Shown here in pieces: positions 62,834 to 64,000 of a stretch of 64,000 nucleotides of DNA (position 1 is the stretch's first letter; every line of letters begins with the position of its first letter). The translations under genes and the position numbers were made by a program. The stretch lies in contig CAVOZT010000004.1 of the NCBI GenBank assembly GCA_963701375.1, positions 1,612,001-1,676,000 on the forward strand, given 5' to 3'. This DNA is from CAVXTF01 sp963701375. GTDB taxonomy: Bacteria > Actinomycetota > Acidimicrobiia > Acidimicrobiales > CAVXTF01. Below the pieces are notes generated by a model. It was not told the origin of the DNA. It searched no databases and worked only from the letters and a program-made list of their open reading frames with translations.

Positions 62834-64000
62834 TCAAGTCGTCAGATAGCGGTCGATGACCCGGTGCATGTGGAGGATGTTCGACTCTTGTCTCGGGTTC
62901 AAACGGAGATCCACACATGCGCGAGATTTCATTCCTTGTTGGATGTGCGCCATGTTTGCGAAGTCCTGATTGGTGATCAGACCCCAATCCTTGCTCGTCC
63001 AATCCGGATACGTCTTGTGCTCACACGGGCGCCAGCCGTCGCCCGGCCATTGCAAGGTCCATAGATCCATGAGCGCGCTGTCAGGATCAAGGCCATTGGG
63101 CCTGATCCGGAACATGATCGCGGTGCCCGGGTAGATCGGCCCGAGGATGTTCGGGAACCAATAGAAGTCGTCCGCGCTCGTCATCTGGTCCAAGGTGAAG
63201 TGCGATACATCGAGTCCACGAGCCGCCAGCAGGTCGCGCCGGCGAAGCTGGTACTCCTCGAGAAGCGTCCGGCCCGGTGAAAGCGGAGCATCTTTGAGCT
63301 CGTCCACGATCCTTCGCTCGTCGCGGTAGAACAGACCCCCGAGGCCTCCCACGAGAGCCGCCAGAATCTCCCATTCATCGATCTCGTCGTCTTTTAGACC
63401 TAAGCGCGGGCTCGGGTGAAGTTGCCGACGCGAGGCCGGAAGTCGCCCGTAGTGGGCGTGGGTGTCGAATTGCTCGTACTCCATGTTGACGTCGTCGGTC
63501 CACGCAAGGATCTGTGGATGTGTTCCTTGAACGTGGTATCCCTCATTGAAGGCGTCGACCACCACCTTCCAGTTAGCCGGGAGCACCGTCGTCTTGTGGG
63601 AGTAGAAGCGCATGTCCTCGAGCCGGTAGCTGCCGAGCCAGTCGGGTATCGGGTGAAGGAACTCGAGGAGTCCAGGAGCGTCAGGATCCATGTTGACGAA
63701 GACGAATCCGCCCCATTGGCCGACCCGGACTTCACGCAGACGCAGGTTTGCAGGAACAGAGTTGAATTCGTGTTGGTCGACGATCTCCTTGACCCGACCG
63801 TCGAGGTGGTAGCGCCAAGCGTGGTAGCGGCACCGGATCTCGCAGTCGGAGAAGGTCCCGCATCCGTCGGCCAGGCGCGTTCCGCGGTGCAGACAGGTGT
63901 TGTAGAAGGCTTGAACTGTCAGAGCGTCCGACCGGACGACAAGAATCGACTGGTCGCCAATTAAATACTCGACGAAGTCACCTACCTCGGCGAGCTCTTC
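62834..64000 (-). CDS. Rieske non-heme iron oxygenase alpha subunit, 5' end missing
   Basis: The frame is open to the right edge, giving 388 residues of a larger protein. The Rieske [2Fe-2S] site is complete: CLHRGTRLADGCGTF (Cys-x-His) and CRYHAWRYHLDG (Cys-x-x-His), around 63910-63800. The catalytic domain shows VVVDAFNEGYHVQGTHP, which holds the facial-triad histidines, and DFANMAHIQQGM with the likely Asp. The C-terminal ILHMHRVIDRYL closes the protein. This is the large subunit of a ring-hydroxylating dioxygenase of the kind acting on aromatic acids or sterol-like compounds; no small subunit or ferredoxin is in the window, so the electron partner lies outside or elsewhere. Substrate unknown. 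Confidence 0.92.
   Translation of the reverse strand, partial: EELAEVGDFVEYLIGDQSILVVRSDALTVQAFYNTCLHRGTRLADGCGTFSDCEIRCRYHAWRYHLDGRVKEIVDQHEFNSVPANLRLREVRVGQWGGFVFVNMDPDAPGLLEFLHPIPDWLGSYRLEDMRFYSHKTTVLPANWKVVVDAFNEGYHVQGTHPQILAWTDDVNMEYEQFDTHAHYGRLPASRRQLHPSPRLGLKDDEIDEWEILAALVGGLGGLFYRDERRIVDELKDAPLSPGRTLLEEYQLRRRDLLAARGLDVSHFTLDQMTSADDFYWFPNILGPIYPGTAIMFRIRPNGLDPDSALMDLWTLQWPGDGWRPCEHKTYPDWTSKDWGLITNQDFANMAHIQQGMKSRACVDLRLNPRQESNILHMHRVIDRYLTT

Overview
This 64 kb window is high-GC bacterial chromosome. The gene order uvrB-uvrA-uvrC-rapZ-yvcK-gap-pgk-tpiA-secG, F420-type enzymes (a luciferase-like oxidoreductase and a PPOX-fold protein), a mycothiol-type DinB/MDMPI protein and a FurA-KatG pair all point to the Actinomycetota. 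An Acidimicrobiia-like lineage is my guess; the sequence alone does not prove it. Both ends cut through genes: a glycosyltransferase/methyltransferase fusion on the left and a Rieske oxygenase on the right.

Layout. (1) 1-12.5 kb: cell-envelope glycan locus with polyprenyl-type glycosyltransferases, methyltransferases, a YfhO-type protein, two tandem paralogous multi-span membrane proteins, a sugar epimerase and a sugar nucleotidyltransferase. (2) 12.6-28.3 kb: conserved housekeeping block for nucleotide excision repair, NAD synthesis (nadA, opposite strand), RapZ/YvcK, lower glycolysis, SecG and a peptide-type ABC substrate-binding lipoprotein. The whiA gene usual between yvcK and gap is absent. 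(3) 28.9-38.7 kb: a genomic island in a tRNA-Leu(GAG) gene. A 54-nt copy of the tRNA 3' part lies at the far end and a 15-nt copy of its tail in the middle, next to a decayed tyrosine integrase. The island holds a recombinase-like/DDE transposase pair with a DUF6788-type gene, an IS481 element, an IS110 element and two secreted proteins. (4) 38.8-54.2 kb: accessory region with duplicated small exported proteins, a DUF1326-DUF2182-DUF1326 operon, a cytochrome P450, two Vgb-like beta-propeller proteins (14 and 7 repeats) and assorted enzymes. (5) 54.5-64 kb: Fur-KatG-iron permease stress/iron cluster, then an LLM oxidoreductase, two lipoproteins, an MDMPI-like protein, a PAS-GGDEF diguanylate cyclase and the Rieske oxygenase.

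A strong technical signal runs through the window. At least ten genes, including essential or core ones (uvrA, uvrB, uvrC, pgk), are split by single-base indels, often in short homopolymers. I read most of these as sequencing or assembly errors and annotate the genes as intact with frameshifts. True decay is more likely for the integrase remnant, and possible for the gene at 36.2-36.7 kb and the stop-interrupted gene at 49.9-50.8 kb.
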